Shown: piece after piece, positions 15,915 to 23,729 of the stretch
Layout: every line of letters starts with the position of its first letter
Position numbering within the stretch: the stretch's first letter is position 1
Assembly: GCA_963815475.1 (NCBI GenBank)
Contig: CAWFHD010000003.1
Span: 1,302,001-1,366,000 of the forward strand
DNA: 64,000 nt
Source of the DNA: Sulfopaludibacter sp963815475
GTDB lineage: Bacteria > Acidobacteriota > Terriglobia > Bryobacterales > Bryobacteraceae
Reading direction: 5' to 3'
The notes under the pieces: model-generated
Databases searched by the model: none
What the model was told of the DNA's origin: nothing
Seen by the model: only the letters and a program-made list of their open reading frames with translations
Position numbers and translations under genes: made by a program

Positions 15915-16781
15915 TTAGGAGGGATCAAAAAAGCCCGGACAATTTGCCTGCTTGTGCGTGAAGTACTTGGCGTAGACTTCTGGGTCGAATGGGTTGATAG
16001 TTTCAATATCGCTCATCGGGAACAGTACAAAAAGAGGCTCCGTCAATTCCGATCCACGAACGGGATCGTAATCCGTCGTCATTTCGAATCGAAGATCGTC
16101 CTTGTGCCTGTAACCACTTCGCACGGGGTAGAATCTCACGTATACGTCGACAGGATTGAGGCTTGGAGCCGACTTGAGGTAGCCAATATAGAATTTCCTG
16201 TTTCGAAGCGACACTGAAACCATATGGGACCGCCGGACTGCGTGATTTAGCATGAGCAGCAGTTGATTGTTCTGGCGACGAGTGGCCCAGTTCAATGCAA
16301 TTTGCTTGCGGTACGCGAGAGCGTCTCGGATCAACTCCCACGAATCCGCGTCCCAGAGCCGGCAAATCCTCCAAGTGCGCCTTCGGCAAGCCGAGTTCCG
16401 CAAATTGCAATATATGCGTATCCGCCTGCACGCAAAAGCCCTCAGACGCCTCCGGCGAAACGCCCGCAGCCACGATTCCCATAGCGGTATGTTTAGGAGA
16501 ATGGCGGTTGGGACTGCAACCATGATCGCGCCCGCCGCCGTCGCCGTATAAGGAATCGTGGAGAACTGGAGCGCAACGCTCTTGAGCCATTCACCAAAAG
16601 ACGTGTGCTTCAGAACTACTATCACAACTCTCGAAACGACCAACGAAATGGAGCCAAAAGTTGTCGCCTCAAATAATAGGCGATAACCGTCCAACGATTG
16701 CGCTCTATACCGGGTAAAGTAGCAAAAACGGATAAACAGGAAGCCCGCCAGCAGGGGCAGCAGGAGGAGGTTGCTCGGCAT
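15915..16781 (-). CDS. Membrane protein of unknown function (element cargo)
   Basis: A 288-residue protein with two to three N-terminal transmembrane segments (about 4-20, 40-57, 75-98), a very basic stretch (about 105-145, AFRRRRLRAFACRRIRIY...), and a cytosolic beta-rich domain: AVRRSHMVSVSLRNRKFYIGYLKSAPSL...YVRFYPVRSGYR...FEMTTDY. That last domain (x-V-x-L-x-x-R-K-x-Y-I-G) recurs in bacterial membrane proteins of unknown role. A shifted frame through 16330-16450 reads better (HILQFAELGLPKAHLEDLPAL), so a compensated pair of indels may have garbled the basic stretch. It follows the small gene at 16984 by 17 bases. Confidence 0.55.
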   Translation of the reverse strand: MPSNLLLLPLLAGFLFIRFCYFTRYRAQSLDGYRLLFEATTFGSISLVVSRVVIVVLKHTSFGEWLKSVALQFSTIPYTATAAGAIMVAVPTAILLNIPLWESWLRAFRRRRLRAFACRRIRIYCNLRNSACRRRTWRICRLWDADSWELIRDALAYRKQIALNWATRRQNNQLLLMLNHAVRRSHMVSVSLRNRKFYIGYLKSAPSLNPVDVYVRFYPVRSGYRHKDDLRFEMTTDYDPVRGSELTEPLFVLFPMSDIETINPFDPEVYAKYFTHKQANCPGFFDPS

Positions 16782-16798
16782 CTACTGGCGCGAGCTTT

Positions 16799-16984
16799 TT
16801 ATGGTCTTGCGTCCAACGGGATCGCCCGCAGAGTCTTGATCTCATCTTGGACAGCGCTCCGTTTGAACAGGCGCTTACCGTCGACTTCGAGCCGGCCGGC
16901 GGGGCTGACCCTGAGGAAAGAGCCACGCGAGATGGAACCGCGGCGCTTAAGGGTTAAGCTGTCCTTCCGACTGATTCGTTCCAT
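16799..16984 (-). CDS. Small basic protein
   Basis: A 61-residue protein (MERISRKDSLTLKRRGSISR...) with a strong ribosome-binding site, AAGGAGAAAATCCT, before its ATG and TATAGG further upstream. It ends 17 bases before the membrane-protein gene and probably heads a two-gene operon. No recognisable domain; the pattern SRGSFLRVSPAGRLEVDGKRLF may be a small beta fold. Confidence 0.5.
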   Translation of the reverse strand: MERISRKDSLTLKRRGSISRGSFLRVSPAGRLEVDGKRLFKRSAVQDEIKTLRAIPLDARP

Positions 16985-17351
16985 AGGATTTTCTCCTTCC
17001 CTATACCTATATTACGCTTGAACCCAAACTCCGTTGCATTTACTTGGCAAGGACCGGAGTGCAACGATTATCACCCCAATTCTCAATTTTATCCATCATA
17101 AACCTGGCCAAACAGCAGAAATATATGGTCGAAACGCTAACTTCGCGGTGCGACTGGTAACCTAACCGCGCCTTCATTCCAATTGCAGTCTGTGAACGGT
17201 CGTACCGTCACGCCCCGGACGTTTTGGATGGCACGGAATTCTACTTCCGCGCGCAACTCTCATAAGGATCATCCCCATAGAGCTATGTTTGCATATGTTT
17301 GCACGAGGCGCAGGAAATTACCACTAAGTAGCAGAAAATACAGGTGGTTGC
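16985..17351. other. Right end of the element, no gene supported
   Basis: This stretch carries the upstream region of the small operon and, near its end, the right-hand pair of integrase arm-type repeats. No other coding or RNA signal is seen. Confidence 0.5.
17286..17303 (+). promoter_or_regulatory. Candidate integrase arm-type sites, right end
   Basis: Two direct TGTTTGCA copies (17286-17293, 17296-17303), starting 10 bases apart, about 50 bases inside the right att repeat. Same word and orientation as the pair at 1296-1314. Confidence 0.55.
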
Positions 17352-17379
17352 TTGGTAGCGCTAACGGGAATCGAACCCG
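17352..17379. repeat. Proximal attachment site within tRNA-Glu
   Basis: Twenty-eight bases identical to 1167-1194, covering the encoded CCA, the 3' acceptor strand and most of the T arm of tRNA-Glu. The tRNA gene is kept intact at this end. Confidence 0.92.
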
Positions 17380-17427
17380 TATTTAAGCCTTGAGAGGGCT
17401 CCGTCCTAACCGTTAGACGATAGCGCC
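17353..17427 (-). tRNA. tRNA-Glu (anticodon CTC)
   Basis: The minus strand folds as a full cloverleaf: acceptor strands GGCGCTA/TAGCGCT, D arm with GTCTAACGGTTAGGAC, anticodon arm GAGCC-CTCTCAA-GGCTT giving anticodon CTC at loop positions 34-36, T arm with CGGGTTCGATTCCCG, discriminator A and encoded CCA. It serves as the integration site of the adjacent element, whose core repeat is the 3' end of this gene. Confidence 0.93.
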
Positions 17428-17567
17428 ACGCACTGGTATTCTACCAAATCGTGCCGGGGACACCCAAACAACATTGCCAACCCGTCCTGCCGCCCCAAGA
17501 AATGACGGAACAAACCCAATCCCGATCGCGGACACTTTCCCGTCCGCTACGGCGCGATAATAAGGTA

Positions 17568-19232
17568 ATGCGCCGGCTGTTCCTTCTTTGCCTGCTTCCC
17601 GCTCTTCTGCTCGCGGAGGATCATTGGGTGAAGTACAACTCCGGCCCCTACGAGGTGCTCAGCGATGCCGGTCCCACCGCCGGCCGCCTGGCGATGGTGC
17701 AGTTCGAAGAGTTCCGTCACGCATTGGGCGAGATCGTCGGCGAGAAGGATCTGCAAACACCCCTTCCCATCCGCATCCTGGTCTTCAAAAGTTCCAAGGG
17801 GTGGACCTCTCCCGCTCCCCTCGTCGAAGGCCGTGATCGCTACGCCATCGTGCTCGAGGAGAAGCAGGCGGTCTCCCCAGAGATTTACACCGCGCTTACA
17901 CGCCTGTTCCTCACATCGAACACCACCCGCATGCCCACGGCTTTCGAGCATGGGCTTATCGAATTCTTTTCCACTTTCGCCGTCAAGGGCATTCACATCG
18001 TGGTCGGCACTCCTCCACCCAATCCGGATCTGGATTGGGCGCGTATCCATCTGCTGGTGACCGACCCCGACTACTACGGCAAGATCCGCGTCCTCCTGTA
18101 CAACCTGCGCAAAGGCGTCGATGAAGATCCCGCCTACCGGAACGCCTTTGGCAAATCGCCCGCCACGGTCGAAGCGCAGGTGAAGGAGCATTTCGCCGCT
18201 CACAATTTTCAGCCCGGAACCATCAATAGCCTCCCACTTGCCGCCAAGGATTTCACCGAGCGGCAGGTCTCGAACACCGACGTTCGGCTGGCTCGCGCCG
18301 ACCTGTTGGCCGGTCCGCAATCTGCCGCCGAGTACGAAGGCCTGATCCGCGATAATCTCAAAGTGCCGGAAGCCCACGAAGGTCTCGGCATCCTTGCCCT
18401 GCGCGACCATCGCAATGACGAAGCGCGCCGCCACTTCGCCGCTGCCATGGATGCCAACAGTCCCAGCGCGCGCTGCTACATAGAGTATGCGCGGCTGGAG
18501 CCCGATAACGACAAGGCCATCAAAGCCCTGCTGCGCGCGGCTGGCATCAACTCCAAGCTGGACGAGCCATTCGCCCTGATGGCGCAGCGCGACACCGATC
18601 CTGCTAAACGCATCGCGCATTGGAAAGCCGCGGCCGAGCGCAATCCGCGCAACCCTGCTTATTGGCAGTCGCTCGCGGAAAGCTACCTCGCCGAGCACAA
18701 CTATGCCGATGCGGCCAAGTCCTGGAAGGAAGGCGAGCAGGCCGCCATCGACCCGGCCCTGCGCGACAAGATGCGCCAATCGCGCCTCGCCATTGAACAA
18801 CAGCGGCTTGATTACGAAGAGGCCGAGAAGCGCCGCCAGGCTGAAGAGGACGCCCGCGAATTGGACCAACTCAAAGCTAAGGCGCGAGCCGACATCCACG
18901 CGCTCGAAGCCAAATACAGCGACCCTTCGACAAAGTCCGGCCCGCCCGCAGTGCCCTGGTGGGATGGCCCGCAGCCTTCGGGTAAACTGGCGGGCACGCT
19001 CAAGCAGATCGATTGTCTGGGCAAGCAAGCGCGCCTGGTAGTGCAGGGACCCGACAAGAAACTGGTGAAGCTGCTGATCGTGGACCCCGGTAAGATCGTC
19101 ATTAGCGGCGGCGGGGAACGCTCGCTCGGCTGCGGCGTGCAGAAGGCGCGGCCCGTCTCCATCGAATACTTCCCGAAGCCGAATACCCGTCTGGCGACAG
19201 CCGGAGAAGTGGCCACCATCGAATTCCAGTGA
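17568..19232 (+). CDS. Secreted TPR-repeat protein
   Basis: About 554 residues. It starts with a signal peptide MRRLFLLCLLPALLLAED; the earlier in-frame start at 17451 would place 39 low-quality residues before it. Residues about 15-220 form an unrecognised domain that includes FEHGLIEFF near a peptidase-like position but no HExxH. TPR-like helical repeats follow (EAHEGLGILALRDHRNDEARRHF, AYWQSLAESYLAEHNYADAAKSW), then a coiled coil rich in E/K/A and a small C-terminal beta domain (GTLKQIDCLGKQARLVVQGPD). Its stop overlaps the GTG start of the MFS gene. Probably periplasmic; role unknown. Confidence 0.7.
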   Translation: MRRLFLLCLLPALLLAEDHWVKYNSGPYEVLSDAGPTAGRLAMVQFEEFRHALGEIVGEKDLQTPLPIRILVFKSSKGWTSPAPLVEGRDRYAIVLEEKQAVSPEIYTALTRLFLTSNTTRMPTAFEHGLIEFFSTFAVKGIHIVVGTPPPNPDLDWARIHLLVTDPDYYGKIRVLLYNLRKGVDEDPAYRNAFGKSPATVEAQVKEHFAAHNFQPGTINSLPLAAKDFTERQVSNTDVRLARADLLAGPQSAAEYEGLIRDNLKVPEAHEGLGILALRDHRNDEARRHFAAAMDANSPSARCYIEYARLEPDNDKAIKALLRAAGINSKLDEPFALMAQRDTDPAKRIAHWKAAAERNPRNPAYWQSLAESYLAEHNYADAAKSWKEGEQAAIDPALRDKMRQSRLAIEQQRLDYEEAEKRRQAEEDARELDQLKAKARADIHALEAKYSDPSTKSGPPAVPWWDGPQPSGKLAGTLKQIDCLGKQARLVVQGPDKKLVKLLIVDPGKIVISGGGERSLGCGVQKARPVSIEYFPKPNTRLATAGEVATIEFQ

Positions 19233-20428
19233 TCACTCCTTCGCCTGCCGAGCGCTACCGCTGGGTCGTGCTCTCCGTTTTCGTTCTGTCTTCCGCCATC
19301 AACTATCTCGACCGGCAGACGCTGGCCGCGCTCGCGCCCGTCATCGAGCACGACTTCGATTTGACGCATGAGCAGTACGGCTGGATCATCGGCCTTTTCT
19401 CCGCCACCTATGCCGCCAGCGCGCCTTGCATGGGGATGTTGATCGACCGCATCGGCTTGACGCGCGCTTCCAGCCTGGTGATTGGAGTCTGGTCGGGAGC
19501 AGGCATCGCCACAGGTTTCACGCAGGGATTCAATGGCTTGTTGGGTTGCCGACTGGTGTTGGGCGCGTCCGAAGCCGGCGGAATCCCCGCGGCTGGCAAG
19601 GCAATCCATCTTTACTTGCGGCCTAATGAACGCGCACTCGGCAACGCTCTCAACCAGGCGGGCGTGAGTCTGGGTATGGTAATCGCGCCGCCGCTTGCCG
19701 CGCGAATTGCGATGGTGTACGGGTGGCGCGACGCTTTCGTGTTCACCGGCGTGCTCGGTCTGCTGTGGATCCCAATCTGGAATTTCACGGCGAGGCGCGC
19801 CGGCCCCGCCCCGCTCTCCAAAACACAAACGCGCGACAATGTTTTGTGGCGCGACCGCCGCTTATGGGCATTTGCCTGCGCCAATGCGTTGGCCATGGTG
19901 GGTTATTCGCTGTGGACCAACTGGACCACGGTGTATCTCGTGGATAAGTACAAACTCACGTTGAAGGACTCGGCGGGATACGCGTGGATTCCACCGGCGA
20001 TCGCGCTGTTGGGCGGCTTTGCCGGCGGCTGGCTTTCGCGACGGCTGATGCTCAGCGGCATCCCGGCCATCGGCGCGCGCTTCCGGGTCTGCCTGTTTGC
20101 CGCCGCGCTGGCTCTGGCAACAGCCGTCGTCCCGCTCGCCTCCACACCGGCCTGGACCACGGCAGGCATCTCACTCAGCATTTTCGCTATTTCGGCGTTT
20201 AGCACTAATATGTACAGCCTGCCGCTGGACACGTTCGGAGGGGAGCGGGCCGGCTTCGCCATCTCCATGCTGGTGGCAGCTTACGGCGCCGTCCAATTGG
20301 CGATTTCCAGTTCCTTAGGCCGCATGATGGACCATCATCAGTGGCCTCTGCTGGCGGCCCTGACCGCGGTAACACCGCTCGCTGCCTGCGGCGTGCTTTG
20401 GTTGAGCAGAGCTACTTCACCGCAATGA
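19229..20428 (+). CDS. MFS transporter, anion:cation symporter (ACS) type
   Basis: A 399-residue protein with 12 predicted membrane segments. SSAINYLDRQTLAALAPVI in the first helix and GMLIDRIGLTRA in the 2-3 loop are typical of hexuronate/glucarate/phthalate transporters, and GWRDAFVFTGVLGLLW marks the helix 5-6 region. Starts at GTG 19229 inside the previous stop (GTGA). Substrate probably a small organic anion; not determinable here. Confidence 0.85.
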   Translation: MITPSPAERYRWVVLSVFVLSSAINYLDRQTLAALAPVIEHDFDLTHEQYGWIIGLFSATYAASAPCMGMLIDRIGLTRASSLVIGVWSGAGIATGFTQGFNGLLGCRLVLGASEAGGIPAAGKAIHLYLRPNERALGNALNQAGVSLGMVIAPPLAARIAMVYGWRDAFVFTGVLGLLWIPIWNFTARRAGPAPLSKTQTRDNVLWRDRRLWAFACANALAMVGYSLWTNWTTVYLVDKYKLTLKDSAGYAWIPPAIALLGGFAGGWLSRRLMLSGIPAIGARFRVCLFAAALALATAVVPLASTPAWTTAGISLSIFAISAFSTNMYSLPLDTFGGERAGFAISMLVAAYGAVQLAISSSLGRMMDHHQWPLLAALTAVTPLAACGVLWLSRATSPQ

Positions 20429-22038
20429 AGCAGAAGTTGAAGCGCTGGATCTTCGGACTGCTGGGCAAGGACCCGGAGGCGGTGGTGGTCACCTTTTGCA
20501 CTGGCGATCCCGAACTCTGCCGCCGCATGGCGGAAGAGGTTCGGTCGCTCGAACCGGACCGCCGCCACTTCATGGCAACTCCCGAAAACTGGCCAGAGCT
20601 TCGCGGGGAACTGAAGCGCTATCGGATTGGACTCGCGGCCGTGCTGCTCACCGGTGAATCCAGCGCATTGCGCCGTGCCGCCTGGCGACTGGCGCCGCGC
20701 AAGATTCTGGCGTACAACTCGCGGCTGGAGCGCCACCATCTGCGGCCGGACTTGGCGTCTTTCCTTTTCTGGCGCGGAGTGCCGCTGGAGCGCATTTATT
20801 TCCGACCGTGGTGGTGGCCGTTTCCCAAGCGAGCACGTTCCGTTACGCCCGCGGGTCATCGACGTTTCGACGGCCGTGCCTGCTCGCCGGAGCGTCCGCG
20901 CATCGCCGTGCTCACGCCATACCTGCCCTATCCGCTGGCGCATGGCGGCGCGGTGCGGATGTTCAATCTGCTGCGCGAAATCGCTCGCGAGTTCGACGTG
21001 GAGTTGTTCTGCTTCACCGATGGGCCCGGTCTTCCCGAAATGGCGCCGATCTTGGAATTCTGCGCGCGTGTCGTGCTGGCGCAGAAGCCAACCTACCGCG
21101 CTCCCCGATGGTCCACCTGGCTGCCGCCCGAGGTGCACGAGTTCCGCTCGCCCGCCATGCGTTCCGCACTGGCCGAAGAGCGCCTGGTCTTCGGCTATCG
21201 GTCGCTCCAGGTGGAGTACACGCAGCTAGCCGATTACGGGGGCGACGTGCTGGTAGAGCACGATGTCACGTTCGATCTGTTCGGCCAGATCGCGCGCCGC
21301 GACCGCACGCTGTCCACGTGGTGGGATTTCTTCCGCTGGCAGCGCTTTGAGCGCCGCGTCGTACGGCGATATCGCCGGGTAGTAGTGATGTCGAAGAAGG
21401 ATGTGGAACTGCTCGGGCCGGCCGTTGCTTCCGTGGTGGTGGAGAATGGCGTGGACCTGGAGCGCTTCCAGCCACAGCCGGAAACGCCGGGCCGCAATCT
21501 GTTGTTCATCGGCTCGTTCCGCCACTTTCCGAATATCACGGCATACCGCTTCTTCACGGAGCACGTATGGCCGCTGCTGCGCGAACAGTTTCCCGACATG
21601 ACTTTGACGGTGGTGTGCGGCCCCGACCACCTGATCTATTGGCGCCACTTTATAGACTCGCTCGAACCGCCGCCAGACCCGCGCATCCGGCTGCTCGGGT
21701 TTGTGGCCGACGTGCGCCCGCTATATGTGGAATCGAACCTGGTCATCGTGCCCACCACTGTGTCCGCCGGCACCAACGTAAAGGTCCTGGAAGCCATGGC
21801 GATGGGGCGGGCGGTGGTGTCGACCACATCGGGATGCGCGGGCCTGGGGTTGCTGCACGGCCATAGTGTGTGGGTGGCAGACGGCGCCACGCAATTCGCC
21901 GCGGGCGTCGCCACCCTCATCGCCGACCCCGAGCGCCGCGCCCAGATTGCCGACGCCGCGCGATGGCAGGTGCAACGCAATTTCGGCTGGGAAGCGATCG
22001 GACAGAAACAACGTGACTTGCTGCGGGGCTTGCAGTAA
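20425..22038 (+). CDS. Glycosyltransferase, GT4-like
   Basis: About 537 residues. Two Rossmann halves: the N-terminal one begins at about 155 (RIAVLTPYLPYPLAHGGAVRMFNLLREI, with the donor/acceptor-loop GGA), the C-terminal one at about 360 (NLLFIGSFRHFPNITAYRFF), ending with the GT4 signature VESNLVIVPTTVSAGTNVKVLEAMAMGRAVVSTTSGCAGL. An N-terminal extension of 150 residues is unassigned. The start is ATG at 20425, overlapping the MFS stop (ATGA); the frame extends upstream to 20341 but inside the MFS gene. Likely acts on cell-surface glycan. Confidence 0.82.
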   Translation: MKQKLKRWIFGLLGKDPEAVVVTFCTGDPELCRRMAEEVRSLEPDRRHFMATPENWPELRGELKRYRIGLAAVLLTGESSALRRAAWRLAPRKILAYNSRLERHHLRPDLASFLFWRGVPLERIYFRPWWWPFPKRARSVTPAGHRRFDGRACSPERPRIAVLTPYLPYPLAHGGAVRMFNLLREIAREFDVELFCFTDGPGLPEMAPILEFCARVVLAQKPTYRAPRWSTWLPPEVHEFRSPAMRSALAEERLVFGYRSLQVEYTQLADYGGDVLVEHDVTFDLFGQIARRDRTLSTWWDFFRWQRFERRVVRRYRRVVVMSKKDVELLGPAVASVVVENGVDLERFQPQPETPGRNLLFIGSFRHFPNITAYRFFTEHVWPLLREQFPDMTLTVVCGPDHLIYWRHFIDSLEPPPDPRIRLLGFVADVRPLYVESNLVIVPTTVSAGTNVKVLEAMAMGRAVVSTTSGCAGLGLLHGHSVWVADGATQFAAGVATLIADPERRAQIADAARWQVQRNFGWEAIGQKQRDLLRGLQ

Positions 22039-22114
22039 CCTGGCAATGAACTTGCTCGTCGAAGTATCAGAGAGTCCATTCCGCGTCGGAATGGCATGAA
22101 CAAGGAGGGGTCTC

Positions 22115-23065
22115 ATGAAAGCTGCGCGCGGCTTTTTCGCGGCTCTCCGTCAACTTTCGCGCCCAAGACCGGCTCGGATGCTGGTACGTCCCGCTCCGCC
22201 TCCGCCACCCAAGATCGGGTTGGCTCTGGGAGGCGGGTTCGCCCGCGGTATTGCCCACGCCGGCGTTCTGGATGTTTTCGAACGCAACCACATTCCCATC
22301 CACTGCATTACCGGAGTGAGCGCTGGCTCGATTGTGGCGGGCGCCTACGCCAGCGGCGCCACACCCGATGAGATCGCGCGCGCCGGCTGTGCTATGCGCT
22401 TCGGTGACGTGGCCCGCTGGACTCTGGGACGCATGGGTTTTGTGGTGAGCGAGCGGATGAAGCGCTTCCTGGAAAAACTGCTGAAGCATTACCGTTTCGA
22501 AGAGATGCTGATCCCGCTGGGTGTGCTGGCCACCGATCTCTGCAATGGCCAGACGGTGAACTTCCGGGACCAGGGCGATGTGTTCCTTCCCATCCGCGCC
22601 AGTTGCTCCTACCCTGGCTTATTTCAGCCAGTGCGCTACGAGGGCCGCTCGCTGGTAGATGGCGCCATGAGCATGGAGATTCCCGCGCTGCTGGCGCGCC
22701 AGTTGGGCGCCACGCACGTGATCTCGGTGCATTTGCCGGCTCTGGGCGCGGACGCTTCCCCCACCAATATGTTTCAAGTGATCAATCGCTGCTTTCAGAT
22801 CATGCAGACCCAAAGTGAAGAGGCCTGGCGTCAGCAGAGCGACATCATCATCGCTCCCGAATTGCGCGGCATGTCTTGGGATTCCTTCGGGTGCGGACCC
22901 GCGATGATCAAAGCGGGTCAGGACGCTGCACTTGCGGCGTTGCCCACTATCCAATCGTGGTTCGACGCGGCGCAGGCGTCCCTGATTCCGGCGACTGTCG
23001 AGGCGTCGACTAACGGCGGAAGAAACCTGCTCCCGGTACAGTCCTTGCCTGAAAAAACTGCTTAG
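22115..23065 (+). CDS. Patatin-like phospholipase (RssA/NTE type)
   Basis: A 316-residue protein, AAGGAGGGG before the ATG. Oxyanion-hole glycines in LALGGGFARG (about 37-45), nucleophile S69 in GVSAGS, catalytic Asp in DGA (D182). The size and GGGxxRGxAHxGVLxxL pattern fit the bacterial RssA/YlbK-like patatins that cleave phospholipid or lysophospholipid acyl chains. A Pro-rich N-terminus (about 20-33) precedes the domain. It stands alone on the plus strand, converging on nuoB. Confidence 0.87.
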   Translation: MKAARGFFAALRQLSRPRPARMLVRPAPPPPPKIGLALGGGFARGIAHAGVLDVFERNHIPIHCITGVSAGSIVAGAYASGATPDEIARAGCAMRFGDVARWTLGRMGFVVSERMKRFLEKLLKHYRFEEMLIPLGVLATDLCNGQTVNFRDQGDVFLPIRASCSYPGLFQPVRYEGRSLVDGAMSMEIPALLARQLGATHVISVHLPALGADASPTNMFQVINRCFQIMQTQSEEAWRQQSDIIIAPELRGMSWDSFGCGPAMIKAGQDAALAALPTIQSWFDAAQASLIPATVEASTNGGRNLLPVQSLPEKTA

Positions 23066-23099
23066 TCTGTCGGCAAGATTGCCGATACGGCGGTCTGCG

Positions 23100-23654
23100 C
23101 TACGCCATATTCAAGACTTGTTTTACGGTCCCGCTTTGGTCCTGGATTTTGTTTTGCAGCATCATCAGCGCGTAGATCAACTGTTCGGGACGCGGCGGGC
23201 AGCCGGGCACGAATACGTCGATCGGGATCACCTGGTTCACGGGAATGAGGGCGTAGTTGTTAAACACACCCGTTGACGTGGCGCAAGCCCCCATGGAGAT
23301 GGCCCACTTCGGCTCCGGCATCTGCTGATAGAGGTGGCGAATTACCGGCGCCATCTTTTGCGAGACGCGGCCGGCAATAATCATCAGGTCCGACTGGCGC
23401 GGCGAGCCGCGAAACACTTCCGCGCCGAAGCGTGCGATATCGAACCGCGATGCGCTCATCGACATCATCTCGATGGCGCAGCACGCAAGTCCGAAAGTCA
23501 TCGGCCAGATGGAATTCTTGCGGGCCCAGTTTACGGCCTTATCGAGCGTCGTAAAAATGATGCCTTCCGACGCGGCCGCTTCCGCGTTGTCGATGGAATA
23601 ATCGTCGACACGCGTAAAGAGTTCGGCTGGTCCGGAGGCATAGGGCTTATCCAT
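23100..23654 (-). CDS. nuoB: NADH-quinone oxidoreductase subunit B (orphan NuoB)
   Basis: A 184-residue protein of complex I type. It carries the four ligands of the terminal 4Fe-4S cluster N2: C58 and C59 (LACCAIEM), C124 (SMGACATSTG) and C152 (VPGCPPRPE). Length and core are normal. No other nuo gene lies within the window, so it is either one of several copies or part of a dispersed complex. It is divergent from malQ, with a 75-base shared upstream region. Confidence 0.92.
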   Translation of the reverse strand: MDKPYASGPAELFTRVDDYSIDNAEAAASEGIIFTTLDKAVNWARKNSIWPMTFGLACCAIEMMSMSASRFDIARFGAEVFRGSPRQSDLMIIAGRVSQKMAPVIRHLYQQMPEPKWAISMGACATSTGVFNNYALIPVNQVIPIDVFVPGCPPRPEQLIYALMMLQNKIQDQSGTVKQVLNMA

Positions 23655-23729
23655 ATGTCTCTATTTTCGCATGTTCCGCAGCGATCTTTGGGGCTGCTCC
23701 TGTAGAATCAAATAGACCCTTCTTCTTGC

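Larger units (their letters stand above)
1167..17379. mobile_element. 16.2-kb integrative element at tRNA-Glu(CTC), phage-satellite-like
   Basis: It is bounded by a 28-bp direct repeat of the tRNA-Glu 3' end and carries a tyrosine integrase, an excisionase-like protein, an XRE repressor, a prim-pol/helicase, a TerS-like HTH protein and an HK97-type prohead protease. Paired TGTTTGCA repeats lie just inside both ends (1296-1314, 17286-17303), as expected for integrase arm sites. Size, integration site, repressor-integrase-excisionase cluster, replication gene and a few head-related genes without tail, portal, capsid or large terminase match phage-inducible chromosomal islands or a reduced prophage. 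The flanks (1167-4850 and 15915-16984) hold unrecognised cargo. Boundaries are firm; the satellite label is inference. Confidence 0.9.

Noticed and set aside
17547..19028. 493-residue frame opposite the TPR protein gene
   Set aside because: Mirror frame of a GC-rich gene; the plus strand has a signal peptide and TPR repeats. The same applies to the frames opposite malQ, the phosphoesterase and MATE genes.
23070..23085. TCGGCAAGATTGCCGA palindrome between patatin and nuoB as a terminator
   Set aside because: Two-base loop and no T run.
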